A stretch of 64,000 bases of DNA from Kiloniellaceae bacterium (GTDB lineage Bacteria > Pseudomonadota > Alphaproteobacteria > Kiloniellales > J153): NCBI GenBank assembly GCA_021776135.1, contig JAJFGL010000034.1, forward strand, positions 43,182-107,181. The letters run 5' to 3'. Shown in pieces: positions 52,849 to 62,205 of this stretch; position 1 is the stretch's first letter; every line of letters starts with the position of its first letter. Made by a program: the position numbers and the translations under genes. The notes under the pieces were generated by a model. It saw only the letters and a program-made list of their open reading frames with translations. It was not told where the DNA came from and did no database searches.

Positions 52849-53553
52849 ATGATTTCATTTAAAAAAATACTATCGGCGACCGCGATCCTTGGGTTGGTCG
52901 CGTTTTCGCAAACGGCGGCGGCCGCGACCGTCGGTGTCGCCGTCGATGCGGTCGGCAGCCTTACGCCGGTCGGCAGCACGGCGATCAGACCCGCCTTGAG
53001 CTCAACGACCCCCGCGATCAAATATTTCATTCCGCTGGGTAACAGCAGCGGCACCTATGGCGTCACCAATGGGGGAACCTTTGGAACCACGCCGGATTAC
53101 GGGAACGGCGGCGGCACGTTAACCATGATACTTGCCTTTAATCCTGTTTCGACGACCAGGCCGTCCAGACTGGATTTTCTGTTTGAAGACCTAGATCTTG
53201 GCGGCGGCGCCAACGACCCCTGGTACTTTTTTGAAAATATACAGCTATTCTTTGGCGATGGCACCGCGTTGACGCCTCTTATTACCGACATTGAGCAGCT
53301 GATCCCGAACGGCGTCTTGACCGGCGATCGTGCTACGCAACAATTGTTGTCGCTTTCCCTCGGCATTCTCCAAGAGAGTCCGTTTTTCGTGAAGGCTAAT
53401 TTCAAGTCGGTCAGCCCTAGAAATGGCTGGAATACGCCGGAATACCTGATCGCGACCGTATCGGCGATTCCTCTCCCGGCCGCCGCGTGGCTGTTCCTGT
53501 CCGCGCTTGGCGGCCTCGGGATACTTGGCCGGCGCAGGCGCACCGCGGCGTAA
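52849..53553 (+). CDS. Exported VPLPA-CTERM sorting-domain protein
   Basis: A 234-residue secreted protein. It has a signal peptide (FKKILSATAILGLVAFSQTA) and a C-terminal sorting tail: IPLPAAAWLFLSALGGLGIL then GRRRRTAA. This is the VPLPA-CTERM form of PEP-CTERM, recognised by an exosortase that would be elsewhere in the genome. The middle part is rich in G, N, T and S with no named domain. Such proteins are tied to extracellular polysaccharide, which fits the rml cluster next door. A terminator follows. Confidence 0.85.
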   Translation: MISFKKILSATAILGLVAFSQTAAAATVGVAVDAVGSLTPVGSTAIRPALSSTTPAIKYFIPLGNSSGTYGVTNGGTFGTTPDYGNGGGTLTMILAFNPVSTTRPSRLDFLFEDLDLGGGANDPWYFFENIQLFFGDGTALTPLITDIEQLIPNGVLTGDRATQQLLSLSLGILQESPFFVKANFKSVSPRNGWNTPEYLIATVSAIPLPAAAWLFLSALGGLGILGRRRRTAA

Positions 53554-53580
53554 CTCTCCACCAAGTTCGATTCTGAATTA

Positions 53581-53608
53581 GCGGCCCCTATGGGGCCGCT
53601 TTTCTTTT
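53581..53608 (+). terminator. Rho-independent terminator
   Basis: GCGGCCCC-tat-GGGGCCGC followed by TTTTCTTTT, 28 bp after the VPLPA-CTERM stop. Confidence 0.9.
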
Positions 53609-53772
53609 GGCCGCGATTAACAGAATCAAAAGGTTGGGCTGCAAATGTCAATTCCATATGAGTCTTTGCGACGCGACTTGGTATAAGCTGCCGCCGGCGG
53701 TAAACCCTCATAACGCTCGATGGCGATGCGGCGTTACTTAGCACCCCCACTTCCACAACAAGGCCTCGGACC

Positions 53773-54645
53773 ATGAAAGGCATCATCCTGGCCGGCGGCG
53801 CCGGCACGCGGCTCAACCCCATTACCCTCGCGGTCAGCAAGCAACTCCTGCCGATCTACGACAAGCCGATGATCTATTATCCCTTATCGACCCTGTTACT
53901 GGCGGGCTTGCGCGATATCCTGATCATCACCACGCCCGAGGATTTGGGGGCCTTTCAGCGCCTCCTGCGCGACGGCAGTCAGTGGGGCATCGCCATCGAC
54001 TATGCGGTCCAGCCCAATCCCGGGGGTCTAGCCGAGGCGTTTCTGATCGGCCGCGATTTTATCGGTACCGGGCCCTGTGCGCTGGCCTTGGGCGACAACA
54101 TTTTCTTCGGCCACGGCTTGCTCGATGTCGTTCAAGGCGCACGGGCGCGAGAGACCGGCGCCACCGTCTTCGCCTATCCGGTGAGCGATCCCGAACGCTA
54201 CGGGGTCGTCAGCTTCGACGCCGAAGGCCGCGCCACCGAGATCGTCGAGAAACCGGCCAAGCCGCGCTCACGCTGGGCCGTCACGGGCCTCTACTTCTAT
54301 GACAACGATGTGGTCGAGATTGCCGCCGCCCTCAAGCCCTCGGCCCGCGGTGAACTGGAAATCACCGATGTCAACAAGGTCTACCTGGCGCGCGGCGATC
54401 TGCATGTCGAAACCCTCGGCCGCGGTTATGCCTGGCTCGACACCGGCACCTACGACAGCCTGATCGGCGCCGCCGAATTCGTCCGGACCCTAGAGAAACG
54501 CCAGGGCCTCAAGATCGGTTGTGTCGAGGAGGTCGCTTGGCGCCTGGGCTTTATCGGCGATGGCGATCTCGCCAAGATAGCCGACGAGACGGAGAAGTCC
54601 GGCTATGGGCTTTATCTCCGCAGCCTGCTGGAAAGCGATCTGTGA
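53773..54645 (+). CDS. rmlA: Glucose-1-phosphate thymidylyltransferase
   Basis: First step of dTDP-L-rhamnose synthesis: glucose 1-phosphate plus dTTP to dTDP-glucose. The 290-residue protein has [52 protein letters not shown] and [20 protein letters not shown], all typical of RmlA. It faces the rmlBCD genes tail to tail, 17 bp from the rmlD stop. Confidence 0.97.
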   Translation: MKGIILAGGAGTRLNPITLAVSKQLLPIYDKPMIYYPLSTLLLAGLRDILIITTPEDLGAFQRLLRDGSQWGIAIDYAVQPNPGGLAEAFLIGRDFIGTGPCALALGDNIFFGHGLLDVVQGARARETGATVFAYPVSDPERYGVVSFDAEGRATEIVEKPAKPRSRWAVTGLYFYDNDVVEIAAALKPSARGELEITDVNKVYLARGDLHVETLGRGYAWLDTGTYDSLIGAAEFVRTLEKRQGLKIGCVEEVAWRLGFIGDGDLAKIADETEKSGYGLYLRSLLESDL

Positions 54646-54662
54646 AGCAATAAATTGCCGTG

Positions 54663-55580
54663 CTATTCGCGCGCCCGCGCAGGGCGCAAGTCCTCGAGCA
54701 CCTCCGGCAGCGCCTCGCGCCAAGGGCGGAGCCGTATGCCGAAGCTCCGCTCCAGCTTGCCGCAATCGAAGCGCGAATTGGCTGGCCGCTTCGCCGGGGT
54801 CGGATAGTCCGAGGTGGCGATCGGTACCACCCGGGGCGCCCGGCCAGTCCAGGGCGCCGCCATTACGGCAATTTCGGCGGCGAGGTCATGCCAACTGGCC
54901 TCGCCGGCGTTGGCGCAGTGGTAGGTGCCCCAGGGCGTCGCGCTTCTGCGCTCCCGGTCTTGAGCGATACGCTCGGCGATCCCGACGATCGCCCGCCCAA
55001 GATCGCGGGCCGAGGTCGGCGACCCATGCTGGTCGGCGACAATGCGCACCTCGTCCCGCTCGCCAATCAAGCGCAGCACGGTCTTCACGAAATTACCCCC
55101 GTGGGCGCCATAGACCCAGGCGGTGCGCAGGATCACATGCCGCGCCAGGGCGCGCCTCACCTCGTTTTCGCCCGCCGCCTTGCCGCGGCCATAGGCGCCG
55201 AGCGGCGCGACCGGATCGTCTTCGTTGTAGGGCGCCGCTTTGGTTCCGTCGAACACGTAATCGGTCGATATGTGAATCAGCGCCGCGCCAGCCCGGCAGC
55301 ACGACTGGGCCAGGTTGGCCGGGCCAAGCCGGTTCGCGGCCTCGGCGGCCTGGCTATCGGATTCCGCGCGGTCCACGGCGGTATAGGCCGCCGCGTTGAC
55401 CACGAGATCGTAGCCGCCGTCCCGTATCGCGGTCTCGCTTGCCGCAGGGTCCGCGATGTTGAGTTCGGCGCGTGTCTTGCCTTCGACCTGGAAGGTCTCC
55501 GGCCACGGCAGTTGCATTAATTCAGAGCCAAGCTGACCGCCCGCGCCGGTTACCAGAACCTTGAGGCCTTCTAGCGCCAT
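54663..55580 (-). CDS. rmlD: dTDP-4-dehydrorhamnose reductase
   Basis: Last step of dTDP-L-rhamnose synthesis. The 305-residue SDR has VLVTGAGGQLGSELMQL, VVNAAAYTAVDRAESD, HISTDYVFDGTKAAPYNEDD and the YGRGKAAGE active-site motif. It is the third gene of the leftward rmlB-rmlC-rmlD run, 50 bp after rmlC. Confidence 0.96.
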   Translation of the reverse strand: MALEGLKVLVTGAGGQLGSELMQLPWPETFQVEGKTRAELNIADPAASETAIRDGGYDLVVNAAAYTAVDRAESDSQAAEAANRLGPANLAQSCCRAGAALIHISTDYVFDGTKAAPYNEDDPVAPLGAYGRGKAAGENEVRRALARHVILRTAWVYGAHGGNFVKTVLRLIGERDEVRIVADQHGSPTSARDLGRAIVGIAERIAQDRERRSATPWGTYHCANAGEASWHDLAAEIAVMAAPWTGRAPRVVPIATSDYPTPAKRPANSRFDCGKLERSFGIRLRPWREALPEVLEDLRPARARE

Positions 55581-55630
55581 GGCCTAGCCGCCGGGCCGGG
55601 TTTCGATGGTTTGGGCTTCGCGGTGCGGGG

Positions 55631-56188
55631 TCAAAACGGCAGGTCCGCCGCGATATCGCGAAGCGGGGGGAGATTGCGGTCCTTCTCGGACACGATAACA
55701 TCGGTTTCCGCCACCGGCCAGGCGATCCCGATCTCGCTATCGTTCCATAGAATCCCGCGATCGTGATCCGGGGCGTAGATCTCGGTCACCTTGTAAGCCA
55801 CCTCGGTATCCGGCTCCAGAGTGCAGAATCCGTGGGCGAAGCCGGCGGGGATTAGAATCTGGTTCCATTTCTCGGCGCTGATCACCCGCGTGACGTGGCG
55901 GCCGAAGTCCGGCGAATCGCGGCGCAGGTCGAGGGCGACATCGAAAACCGCGCCGCGCAGGACGCGGAGCAATTTAGCCTGGGCGTAGGGGGGCGACTGG
56001 AAGTGGAGGCCGCGCACAACCCCCGCCTCGCGCGACAGGGAATGATTGTCCTGGATGAAATCCAGATCGATGCCGCGGTCGCGCAGGAGCGCCTTGTTGT
56101 AGGTCTCGGAAAAGAACCCCCGGCGGTCGCCGAATTTCTTCGGGGTCAGGATCTTGACGTCGGGGATTTCGGTATCGGCGATGTCCAT
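55631..56188 (-). CDS. rmlC: dTDP-4-dehydrorhamnose 3,5-epimerase
   Basis: A 185-residue cupin. FGDRRGFFSETYNKALLRDR, QDNHSLSREAGVVRGLHFQS, FDVALDLRRDSPDFG and IPAGFAHGFCTLE are the RmlC signature blocks. Middle gene of rmlBCD, 47 bp after rmlB. Confidence 0.96.
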   Translation of the reverse strand: MDIADTEIPDVKILTPKKFGDRRGFFSETYNKALLRDRGIDLDFIQDNHSLSREAGVVRGLHFQSPPYAQAKLLRVLRGAVFDVALDLRRDSPDFGRHVTRVISAEKWNQILIPAGFAHGFCTLEPDTEVAYKVTEIYAPDHDRGILWNDSEIGIAWPVAETDVIVSEKDRNLPPLRDIAADLPF

Positions 56189-56235
56189 GTCTCAACAGGT
56201 TCTCAAGCTTGCCGTGGGAACGGGAATAGCCCCCG

Positions 56236-57321
56236 CTAGTTTGGGGCCGTAGCTTCGGGCTTCGACAGTCCCAGCCTCTGACCGGCATAGTGGCGCTCGA
56301 CAATCGGCCGCCACCACCAATCGTTGTCCAGGTACCACTGTACCGTCTTCTCAAGGCCGCTCTCGAAGCTCTCAAGGGGGCGCCAGCCCAGTGTATTTTC
56401 CAAGTGCGTGTAATCTATGGCATAGCGGAAATCGTGCCCCGGACGGTCAGGCACGAAACCGATGAGATCGCGGTGGCTTCCGTCGTGACGGGGCCGCAGC
56501 CGGTCGAGCAGATCGCAAATGCCTTGAACGACCTGGAGATTGGTCCGCTCGCTGCCGCCGCCGACGTTATAGCTCTCGCCCACCTCGCCCCGTTCCACAA
56601 TCAACTGTAGGGCGCGGGCATGGTCTTCCACGAACAGCCAGTCGCGAATCTGCTCGCCCTTGCCGTAGACCGGAATGGTTTCGCCGGCGAGGCCCTTCAA
56701 GATCACGAGCGGGATAAGCTTCTCCGGGAAGTGGTAAGGGCCGTAGTTGTTCGAGCAATTGCTCAGGACCACGGGAAGCCCATAGGTACGGCCCCAGGCG
56801 CGCACGATGTGGTCCGCCGACGCCTTGCTGGCGGCGTAAGGCGAATTGGGGCGATAAGGGCTGTCTTCGGTAAAAATTCCCGTGGCGCCCAACTCGCCGA
56901 AAACCTCGTCGGTCGAAATGTGATGGAAGCGGAAGGCCTCGGCCTCGGCATGGGGAAGCTGCCGCCAGTACCGCAGGGCCTCCTGGGCCAGGCGGTAGGT
57001 TCCGACAACGTTCGATTGAATGAAGTCTTCCGGCCCGTCGATGGAGCGGTCGACATGGGATTCGGCGGCAAGATGCATGACCGCATGGGGGTGGAAATCG
57101 GTGAAAATCCGGGCGACGCGGGCGCTGTCCGCGATATCCGCCTCGGCGAAGCGGTAGGCCGCCATGCCGGACACGCCGCGCAGGGAGTCGAGGTTCGCCG
57201 CGTAGGTTAATTTATCCAGGTTGAGCACCTCGATCCCCGCCTGGGGGACGAGATGACGCACCACCGCGGAGCCGATAAAGCCCGCGCCGCCCGTGACTAA
57301 TATCCGCTTCGCTTCAGCCAT
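56236..57321 (-). CDS. rmlB: dTDP-glucose 4,6-dehydratase
   Basis: A 361-residue extended [55 protein letters not shown] and [20 protein letters not shown] (catalytic YxxxK) are present. First gene of rmlBCD. The product supplies RmlC and RmlD for rhamnose in surface polysaccharide. Confidence 0.97.
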   Translation of the reverse strand: MAEAKRILVTGGAGFIGSAVVRHLVPQAGIEVLNLDKLTYAANLDSLRGVSGMAAYRFAEADIADSARVARIFTDFHPHAVMHLAAESHVDRSIDGPEDFIQSNVVGTYRLAQEALRYWRQLPHAEAEAFRFHHISTDEVFGELGATGIFTEDSPYRPNSPYAASKASADHIVRAWGRTYGLPVVLSNCSNNYGPYHFPEKLIPLVILKGLAGETIPVYGKGEQIRDWLFVEDHARALQLIVERGEVGESYNVGGGSERTNLQVVQGICDLLDRLRPRHDGSHRDLIGFVPDRPGHDFRYAIDYTHLENTLGWRPLESFESGLEKTVQWYLDNDWWWRPIVERHYAGQRLGLSKPEATAPN

Positions 57322-57441
57322 GTTCCCGGTGTCTCAAAGGCTATGTCTATCTTCCGCCGCCGCCGCGAATTCACTGGAAATGGGAAGAAAGTCCGGTTCG
57401 GCGGCTGCGACTGCCAGAGGTAACGGGCATATCTTAAAATA

Positions 57442-57516
57442 TGGTGGGCGCACCTGGGATTGAACCAGGGACCTCTACGATGTCAACGTAGCGCTCTCCC
57501 GCTGAGCTATGCGCCC
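57442..57516 (-). tRNA. tRNA-Val (anticodon GAC)
   Basis: Read leftward, the gene starts GGGCGCATAGCTCAGCGGGA. The anticodon arm is CTACG-TTGACAT-CGTAG with anticodon GAC, and the T arm is CCCTGGTTCAATCCCAGG. The acceptor stem GGGCGCA/TGCGCCC is perfect and the 3' CCA is encoded (57442-57444). Confidence 0.97.
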
Positions 57517-57667
57517 AAACCGGCCGAAAAGGAAGGTTCGAGAAAAGCGCCAAGAAGCCAACCGGAACTAACCGAAGCCGACCCCAAGGCAGGGGCCAAG
57601 TAACACCATCCCCCCGGACATTTCAAGCCCGGCAAACGCGGAATCCATGGGGGAATAGAGGCGGGCG

Positions 57668-58030
57668 CTATCCGACCTGGAGCATGGCGCCGACCTGATC
57701 GACCAGGTCGCGCAGGTGGAAGGGTTTTGATAGAACCCGGGCGTCCTTCGGGCTTTGTTCACGGGCCCTCAAGGCCACGGCCGCGAATCCGGTGATGAAC
57801 ATGACTTTCAGGCCGGGCTGGCGCTTGGTCGCGCGCCGGGCGACTTCGATTCCGTCCAGGCCGGGCATGACCACATCCGCCAAAAGAAGGTCGAAACTGG
57901 CGTCCGTGACCTGCGCCAAGGCGTCCAGCCCGTCGCCCACGGCGACGACCTCATGGCCGGCGCGGCGCAGGGCCTTGGCCAGAAACTCGCGCATGCTGTC
58001 GTCGTCTTCAGCGATCAGGATATTTGCCAT
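57668..58030 (-). CDS. cpdR: CpdR-type single-domain response regulator
   Basis: A 120-residue receiver domain. NILIAEDDDSMREFLAKALR holds the acidic pocket, LLLADVVMPGLDGIEVARRA the phospho-acceptor aspartate, and KVMFITGFAAVAL plus VLSKPFHLRDLV the switch residues and lysine. The overall text, especially the KPFHLRDLV ending, matches Caulobacter CpdR, which when unphosphorylated directs ClpXP to the pole and primes protein degradation in the cell cycle. It diverges from the N-formylglutamate amidohydrolase gene. Confidence 0.9.
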   Translation of the reverse strand: MANILIAEDDDSMREFLAKALRRAGHEVVAVGDGLDALAQVTDASFDLLLADVVMPGLDGIEVARRATKRQPGLKVMFITGFAAVALRAREQSPKDARVLSKPFHLRDLVDQVGAMLQVG

Positions 58031-58262
58031 CTAGCCTAGATGCTTGTGGAACCGAGAAATGCTGGCCCCGCAGGGCCGTGTGACGATTATACCTAAGTGT
58101 CTTAATCTAAAATAGTCATTAACACCCGCGCCCCGATTGGCCAAGCAACGGGGCTGGCGGCCGAAAATCCCGCGAATGGCCAAATTAATGACGAAAGGCC
58201 CATGACAGCCTGGCCCGATTCTTTTAAAACAGAGGCGGAATAACGGGTTAGAATAGCGATTC

Positions 58263-59135
58263 ATGGACGCCGAAACGCCGTTCGGTATTGACGATACCTC
58301 GCACGAGATTCTGGCGCCGGAGCGCCAGATCCTCCCGCTCGTTTTCGCTTCGCCTCACAGCGGCGCGAACTACCGGCCGGAATTCCTCGCCGCCTCGCGG
58401 CTTGACCCCCTGGCCTTGCGCAAATCTGAAGACAGCTTCGTCGATGAATTGTTCGATTGGGCGCCTCGGCTTGGCGCCCCCTTGATCCGCGCCTTGTTCC
58501 CACGCGCCTACGTCGACGCGAACCGGGAGCCCTTCGAACTCGATCCCGCGATGTTCGAGGACGACTTGCCCGACTATGCCAATATCAGCTCCCCGCGTGT
58601 CGCGGCGGGACTGGGAACGATCGCGCGGGTGGTCGCGAACGGCACGGATATATACCGCGCCAAGCTGCCGTTCGATGAGGCCTTGCGCCGCTTGCGGCTC
58701 TATTACTGGCCCTATCACCGGGCTCTCGCCAGCCTGGTGGAGCGGACCCGGATGTCTTTCCAGAGCTGTATTCTGATTGATTGCCATTCCATGCCGTCTT
58801 GCGGCGGCATGAAAGGCCGTGGCCGGGTCGATTTCGTGCTCGGCGATTGTCATGGCGCTTCCTGCGCGCCGGAGGTCATAGAGGCCGCCGAAACGGCGCT
58901 GCGCGCCCTGGGCTATCGGGTAACGCGCAATGCGCCTTACGCGGGCGGGTTCGTCACCCGCCACTACGGGCGCCCCAGGGAAGGCCTGCATAGCCTGCAA
59001 ATCGAGGTCAATCGCGCCCTCTATATGGACGAGGCCAGAATCCGCCGCGCCCCCGCCATGGCTGGCCTCAAGGAGGATCTGCGTGGGGTGATCGCGGCCC
59101 TGGGCGGCATTTCCGGATCGAAAATCGCCGCATGA
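58263..59135 (+). CDS. N-formylglutamate amidohydrolase family protein
   Basis: A 290-residue hydrolase. ASPHSGANYRPEFLAAS, PRAYVDANREPFELDPAMF, CILIDCHSMPS and VTRNAPYAGGFVTRHYGRP match the N-formylglutamate amidohydrolase (HutG-like) family. The reaction would release formate and glutamate in histidine breakdown, but no hut genes are nearby, so the true substrate may differ. It diverges from cpdR. Confidence 0.88.
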   Translation: MDAETPFGIDDTSHEILAPERQILPLVFASPHSGANYRPEFLAASRLDPLALRKSEDSFVDELFDWAPRLGAPLIRALFPRAYVDANREPFELDPAMFEDDLPDYANISSPRVAAGLGTIARVVANGTDIYRAKLPFDEALRRLRLYYWPYHRALASLVERTRMSFQSCILIDCHSMPSCGGMKGRGRVDFVLGDCHGASCAPEVIEAAETALRALGYRVTRNAPYAGGFVTRHYGRPREGLHSLQIEVNRALYMDEARIRRAPAMAGLKEDLRGVIAALGGISGSKIAA

Positions 59136-59176
59136 GCGGCCCGTTGGGGCCTTTTCCGGCGGGGACGGTGGCGCTT

Positions 59177-59209
59177 AAAAAAGAAAAAGGCCGTGCGCGA
59201 GGCACGGCC
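59177..59209 (-). terminator. Leftward Rho-independent terminator, possible sRNA end
   Basis: On the minus strand GGCCGTGC-CTCGC-GCACGGCC is followed by TTTTTCTTTTTT. No annotated leftward gene lies to its right before the rightward AcuI-like gene, so a short leftward transcript (about 100 nt) from near 59300 is implied. A 30-codon frame (59179-59271) running into the terminator is also present. Confidence 0.6.
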
Positions 59210-59284
59210 AAAGTTTAGGGAGGAAACGCCTAACAGGCGTACGGCAAGCGACGGGCGGGCGCCCATCGAAAATGCCGCAATGCA

Positions 59285-59303
59285 CAATAATAGGTAATTA
59301 TTG
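59285..59303. promoter_or_regulatory. Inverted repeat, possible operator
   Basis: CAATAAT-AGGTA-ATTATTG is a perfect 7-bp inverted repeat 80 bp before the AcuI-like start and near the probable 5' end of the leftward transcript. The regulator is unknown. Confidence 0.45.
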
Positions 59304-59382
59304 TTTTATAGCAAGGGATAGCTTACGTTGCTTTGCAGCATAACGGTTATGATCAAGACGCATGGCAGGAGGGACGGGGAAT

Positions 59383-60387
59383 ATGTTTAAGGCGATATTG
59401 TTGGAAGAGGTGGGGGGCAAGGTAACCGCCGCCATCCGGGAGCTCGAGGATAACCGCCTGCCGGATTTCGAGAACGCGGTCACCGTCGCGGTTGAGTATT
59501 CGACCCTGAACTACAAGGACGGCATGATCCTGAACGGTATCGGCCGCCTGGTTCGCGGCTACCCCCATGTGCCGGGGGTCGATTTCGCCGGCACGGTCGA
59601 GACCAGCGACCATCCCGATTACCGGCCCGGCGACCGTGTCGTCTCCACCGGCTGGCGGGTCGGGGAGATGTCCTGGGGCGGCTATGGCGAAAAGGCCCGG
59701 GTCAAGGGCGACTGGCTGGTGCCTCTGCCCGAGGGACTGACGGCCAAGCGCGCCATGGCCCTGGGCACCGCCGGGCTCACCGCCATGATGGCGGTCATGG
59801 TCTTGGAAGAACACGGCGTGACGCCGGAGCGGAGCGCCCAGGACGGCCCGGTCCTGGTTACCGGCGCCGCCGGCGGCGTCGGCTCCGTCGCGGTCGCCCT
59901 GCTGGACGCGCTTGGATACAAGGTCGCGGCATCCACCGGGCGCCCGGAAACCCACGATTATCTGCGCGGCCTGGGCGCCTCGGTCATCGTCGAGCGGGCC
60001 GAGCTGGCCGAGGTATCGAAGCGTCCCCTGGCCCCCGTGCGCTGGACCGCCGGTATCGATTCGGTGGGCGGAACCACCCTGGCCCATGTCCTGGCCGAAA
60101 CCGCGCCCGGCGGTTCCATCGCCGCTGTCGGATTGGCCGGGGGCAGTAACTTGGAAACCACCGTGCTGCCTTTCCTGCTGCGCGGCGTGAACCTCTTGGG
60201 AATCGATTCGGTCATGTGCCCCCAGGCCCGCCGGGTGGCGGCCTGGGCGCGGCTGGTCAAGGACTTACCCATGGAAAAACTGGACGCCGTGACCGAGACC
60301 GCGGGGCTTGGCGATCTCCTGACTCTCGGCAAGGAAATTCTCAAGGGCCAGGTTCGCGGCCGCCTCGTGATCGACGTCAGGGCCTAG
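59383..60387 (+). CDS. acuI: AcuI/YhdH-type quinone oxidoreductase (acrylyl-CoA reductase)
   Basis: A 334-residue MDR-family reductase. MFKAILLEEVGGKVTAAIRE, VEYSTLNYKDGMILNGIGR, HVPGVDFAGTVETSDHPDY and the nucleotide-binding VLVTGAAGGVGSVAVALLDA match the AcuI/YhdH branch. AcuI reduces acrylyl-CoA to propionyl-CoA with NADPH, detoxifying acrylate from DMSP or 3-hydroxypropionate. The ATG at 59383 is preferred because GGGGA precedes it. The flavin-reductase gene starts 10 bp on, so the two are probably one transcript. Confidence 0.85.
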   Translation: MFKAILLEEVGGKVTAAIRELEDNRLPDFENAVTVAVEYSTLNYKDGMILNGIGRLVRGYPHVPGVDFAGTVETSDHPDYRPGDRVVSTGWRVGEMSWGGYGEKARVKGDWLVPLPEGLTAKRAMALGTAGLTAMMAVMVLEEHGVTPERSAQDGPVLVTGAAGGVGSVAVALLDALGYKVAASTGRPETHDYLRGLGASVIVERAELAEVSKRPLAPVRWTAGIDSVGGTTLAHVLAETAPGGSIAAVGLAGGSNLETTVLPFLLRGVNLLGIDSVMCPQARRVAAWARLVKDLPMEKLDAVTETAGLGDLLTLGKEILKGQVRGRLVIDVRA

Positions 60388-60397
60388 GGCCTAGTCC

Positions 60398-60877
60398 ATG
60401 GATCCGGATCGCTACAGGCAGGCGCTTGGCAGTTTCGCGACCGGACTCACGGTTATCAGTGCGCCGGGGCCCGAGGGCGCGCCCATCGGCATCACCGCCA
60501 GCTCCTTTAATTCGGTCTCCATGGACCCGCCCCTGGTTCTCTTCAGCCTGAAGCGCGGCTCCTACAGTCTGCAAGCTTTTCTCGACAGCGAGACCTTCGC
60601 GGTCAATATCCTGCGCGAGGATCAACAAGAACTCTGCGACCGCTTCGCCCAGACCCGCGCGGACAAGTGGTCGAAGGTCGGTTACGACATCTGGGATACC
60701 GGCTGCCCGATCCTGCACGATGCCCTGGCTAAGTTCGAATGCCGTATCCGCCACACCTACGAGGGCGGCGACCATATTATTATCGTTGGCGAGGTCGTGC
60801 GTTTCGAATACGACCCCAAGGGGCGGCCCTTGATCTACTGGCGCGGCAAGTTTCAGCCGATTGAGGAAGTTCTCTAG
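60398..60877 (+). CDS. Flavin reductase family protein
   Basis: A 159-residue FMN-binding split-barrel protein. YRQALGSFATGLTVISAPGP, GITASSFNSVSMDPPLVLFS, FAVNILREDQQELCDRFAQT and the C-terminal GEVVRFEYDPKGRPLIYWRG are the flavin-reductase-like (HpaC/NtaB) pattern. It would supply reduced flavin to a monooxygenase not seen nearby. It overlaps the convergent PNPOx-like gene by 4 bp. Confidence 0.88.
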   Translation: MDPDRYRQALGSFATGLTVISAPGPEGAPIGITASSFNSVSMDPPLVLFSLKRGSYSLQAFLDSETFAVNILREDQQELCDRFAQTRADKWSKVGYDIWDTGCPILHDALAKFECRIRHTYEGGDHIIIVGEVVRFEYDPKGRPLIYWRGKFQPIEEVL

Positions 60878-61482
60878 GTTCCGGCGCTCAGCTTCGCGAC
60901 CTCGGCCTCCAGTTCATGGATGCGGCTTTGCAACTTGCCCATGGCGGTGGCGACGTCGTCTTCCGTGTAGCGCCGCGCGATGTGCTGCGGGCAATTGACG
61001 TCCCAGGCTTCGACGTGAAAAACCACGGCGCGCTCCGGCCGGCCGCCATAGACGGGATCGAGCAGTTTCTCCAACAACGCCGGGTCGTCCTCGGCAAACT
61101 CGGCCCGGCCCCATATTTTGATCCGGCGCTGGTTGGCGTAGTCCATCAGAAAGATGAAGGCGCGTGGGTTGTCGCTCAGGTTGCCGAGGGTGATGTATTG
61201 CCGGTTGCCGCTAAAATCGGCGAAGGCGAGGCGGCTTTCGTCCAAAACCTTGAGGAAGCCCTTGGGTCCGCCGCGATGCTGGATATAGGGCTGCCCCTGG
61301 GCGCTCACCGTCGAAAGGTAGAAGGAATCCCGCTCCGCCAGGAAGGCCGCGAGGTCGCCGGTCACCTTGTTTCGCCAGCCGCCCTTGCGTTCCATGTTCG
61401 CGTAGCCGGTGCGTGAGCCGAGACGCTCCTGCTGGGCCTTGACGGCGGGGCTGAAGGCGATATCGCTAACCGGCTTGGTCAT
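60874..61482 (-). CDS. Pyridoxamine 5'-phosphate oxidase family protein
   Basis: A 202-residue split-barrel flavoprotein. RDSFYLSTVSAQGQPYIQHR, DESRLAFADFSGNRQYITLG and AFIFLMDYANQRRIKIWGRA are the family core; a coiled coil closes the C-terminus. The start at 61482 (MTKPVSDIAF) is chosen; the frame stays open to 62007 across the intergenic region but that part overlaps the TetR gene and operators. It diverges from the TetR gene, whose operators lie in between, so it is probably its target. Confidence 0.82.
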   Translation of the reverse strand: MTKPVSDIAFSPAVKAQQERLGSRTGYANMERKGGWRNKVTGDLAAFLAERDSFYLSTVSAQGQPYIQHRGGPKGFLKVLDESRLAFADFSGNRQYITLGNLSDNPRAFIFLMDYANQRRIKIWGRAEFAEDDPALLEKLLDPVYGGRPERAVVFHVEAWDVNCPQHIARRYTEDDVATAMGKLQSRIHELEAEVAKLSAGT

Positions 61483-61529
61483 GATTCTAGCTTTCGTCTT
61501 GGCAAGGGGTTGGTTATTATATGGATATA

Positions 61530-61543
61530 ACAGACCCGTCTGT
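61530..61543. promoter_or_regulatory. Operator-like palindrome 1 (TetR)
   Basis: ACAGAC-CC-GTCTGT is a perfect palindrome in the divergent promoter region of the PNPOx-like and TetR genes. A near copy is at 61595-61608. Confidence 0.7.
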
Positions 61544-61594
61544 CTAGCGCTAATAAGCTCCTTTTCTCTTGTTTCTGCGAACTTTTTTTGATAG

Positions 61595-61608
61595 ACAGAT
61601 TTGTCCGT
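61595..61608. promoter_or_regulatory. Operator-like palindrome 2 (TetR)
   Basis: ACAGAT-TT-GTCCGT matches palindrome 1 at 10 of 14 positions and stands 25 bp before the TetR start, as expected for an autoregulatory site. Confidence 0.6.
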
Positions 61609-61632
61609 ACAGTATCGCAGAGGAGACGGGCC

Positions 61633-62205
61633 ATGCCTCAAAGCCGGCGCGGCCACTTGATCGACACGGCCCTCGCGCTCTTCAACCGGGAGGGCTATCA
61701 CGCCACGGGCATCGACCGGATACTGGGCGAAGCCGGGGTCGCCAAGATGACCCTCTACAAGCATTTCAAATCGAAGAACGATCTCATCGTCGCTGCCCTC
61801 GCGCGCCGCGACGAGATCTGGATGCACCAGTTCCAGCAAACCGTTGAACGCCGGGCGAGCGCGCCGGCGGCGCGGCTTCTGGCCATATTCGATGCCTTGG
61901 AGGAATGGTTCGGGAGCCCGGACTTTCACGGCTGCATGTTCATCAAGGCGGCGGCGGAATACGCCGACCCGCAAGATCCGATCCATGCCGCCGCCGCCCA
62001 ACACCACCGCAACATCTTGGCTTACCTGCGCGCGCTCTGCGACGCCACGGGCGTCAAGCGGCCGGCGCGGCTGGCGCGGGAAATCATGCTCCTGATCGAA
62101 GGCGCGATCGCGGTGACCCTGGTCAACGGTCCAAGCGGCGCGGCCAAGGAAGCCGCCCGGGTCGCGAAAGTCTTGATATCCCAGGCCATGGGCCAGGAAA
62201 CTTAA
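61633..62205 (+). CDS. TetR family transcriptional regulator
   Basis: A 190-residue repressor. The DNA-binding helix-turn-helix is LIDTALALFNREGYHATGID and ILGEAGVAKMTLYKHFKSKN. The ligand domain has FHGCMFIKAAAEYADPQDPI, a pattern common in regulators of reductase or oxidoreductase genes. The ATG at 61633 follows GGAGAC. Two palindromes upstream look like its operators. Its stop overlaps the convergent VOC gene by 4 bp. Confidence 0.9.
   Translation: MPQSRRGHLIDTALALFNREGYHATGIDRILGEAGVAKMTLYKHFKSKNDLIVAALARRDEIWMHQFQQTVERRASAPAARLLAIFDALEEWFGSPDFHGCMFIKAAAEYADPQDPIHAAAAQHHRNILAYLRALCDATGVKRPARLAREIMLLIEGAIAVTLVNGPSGAAKEAARVAKVLISQAMGQET

Noticed and set aside
61483..62007. N-terminal extension of the PNPOx-like gene
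   Set aside because: It would run through the operators and overlap the TetR gene; the family start is at 61482.
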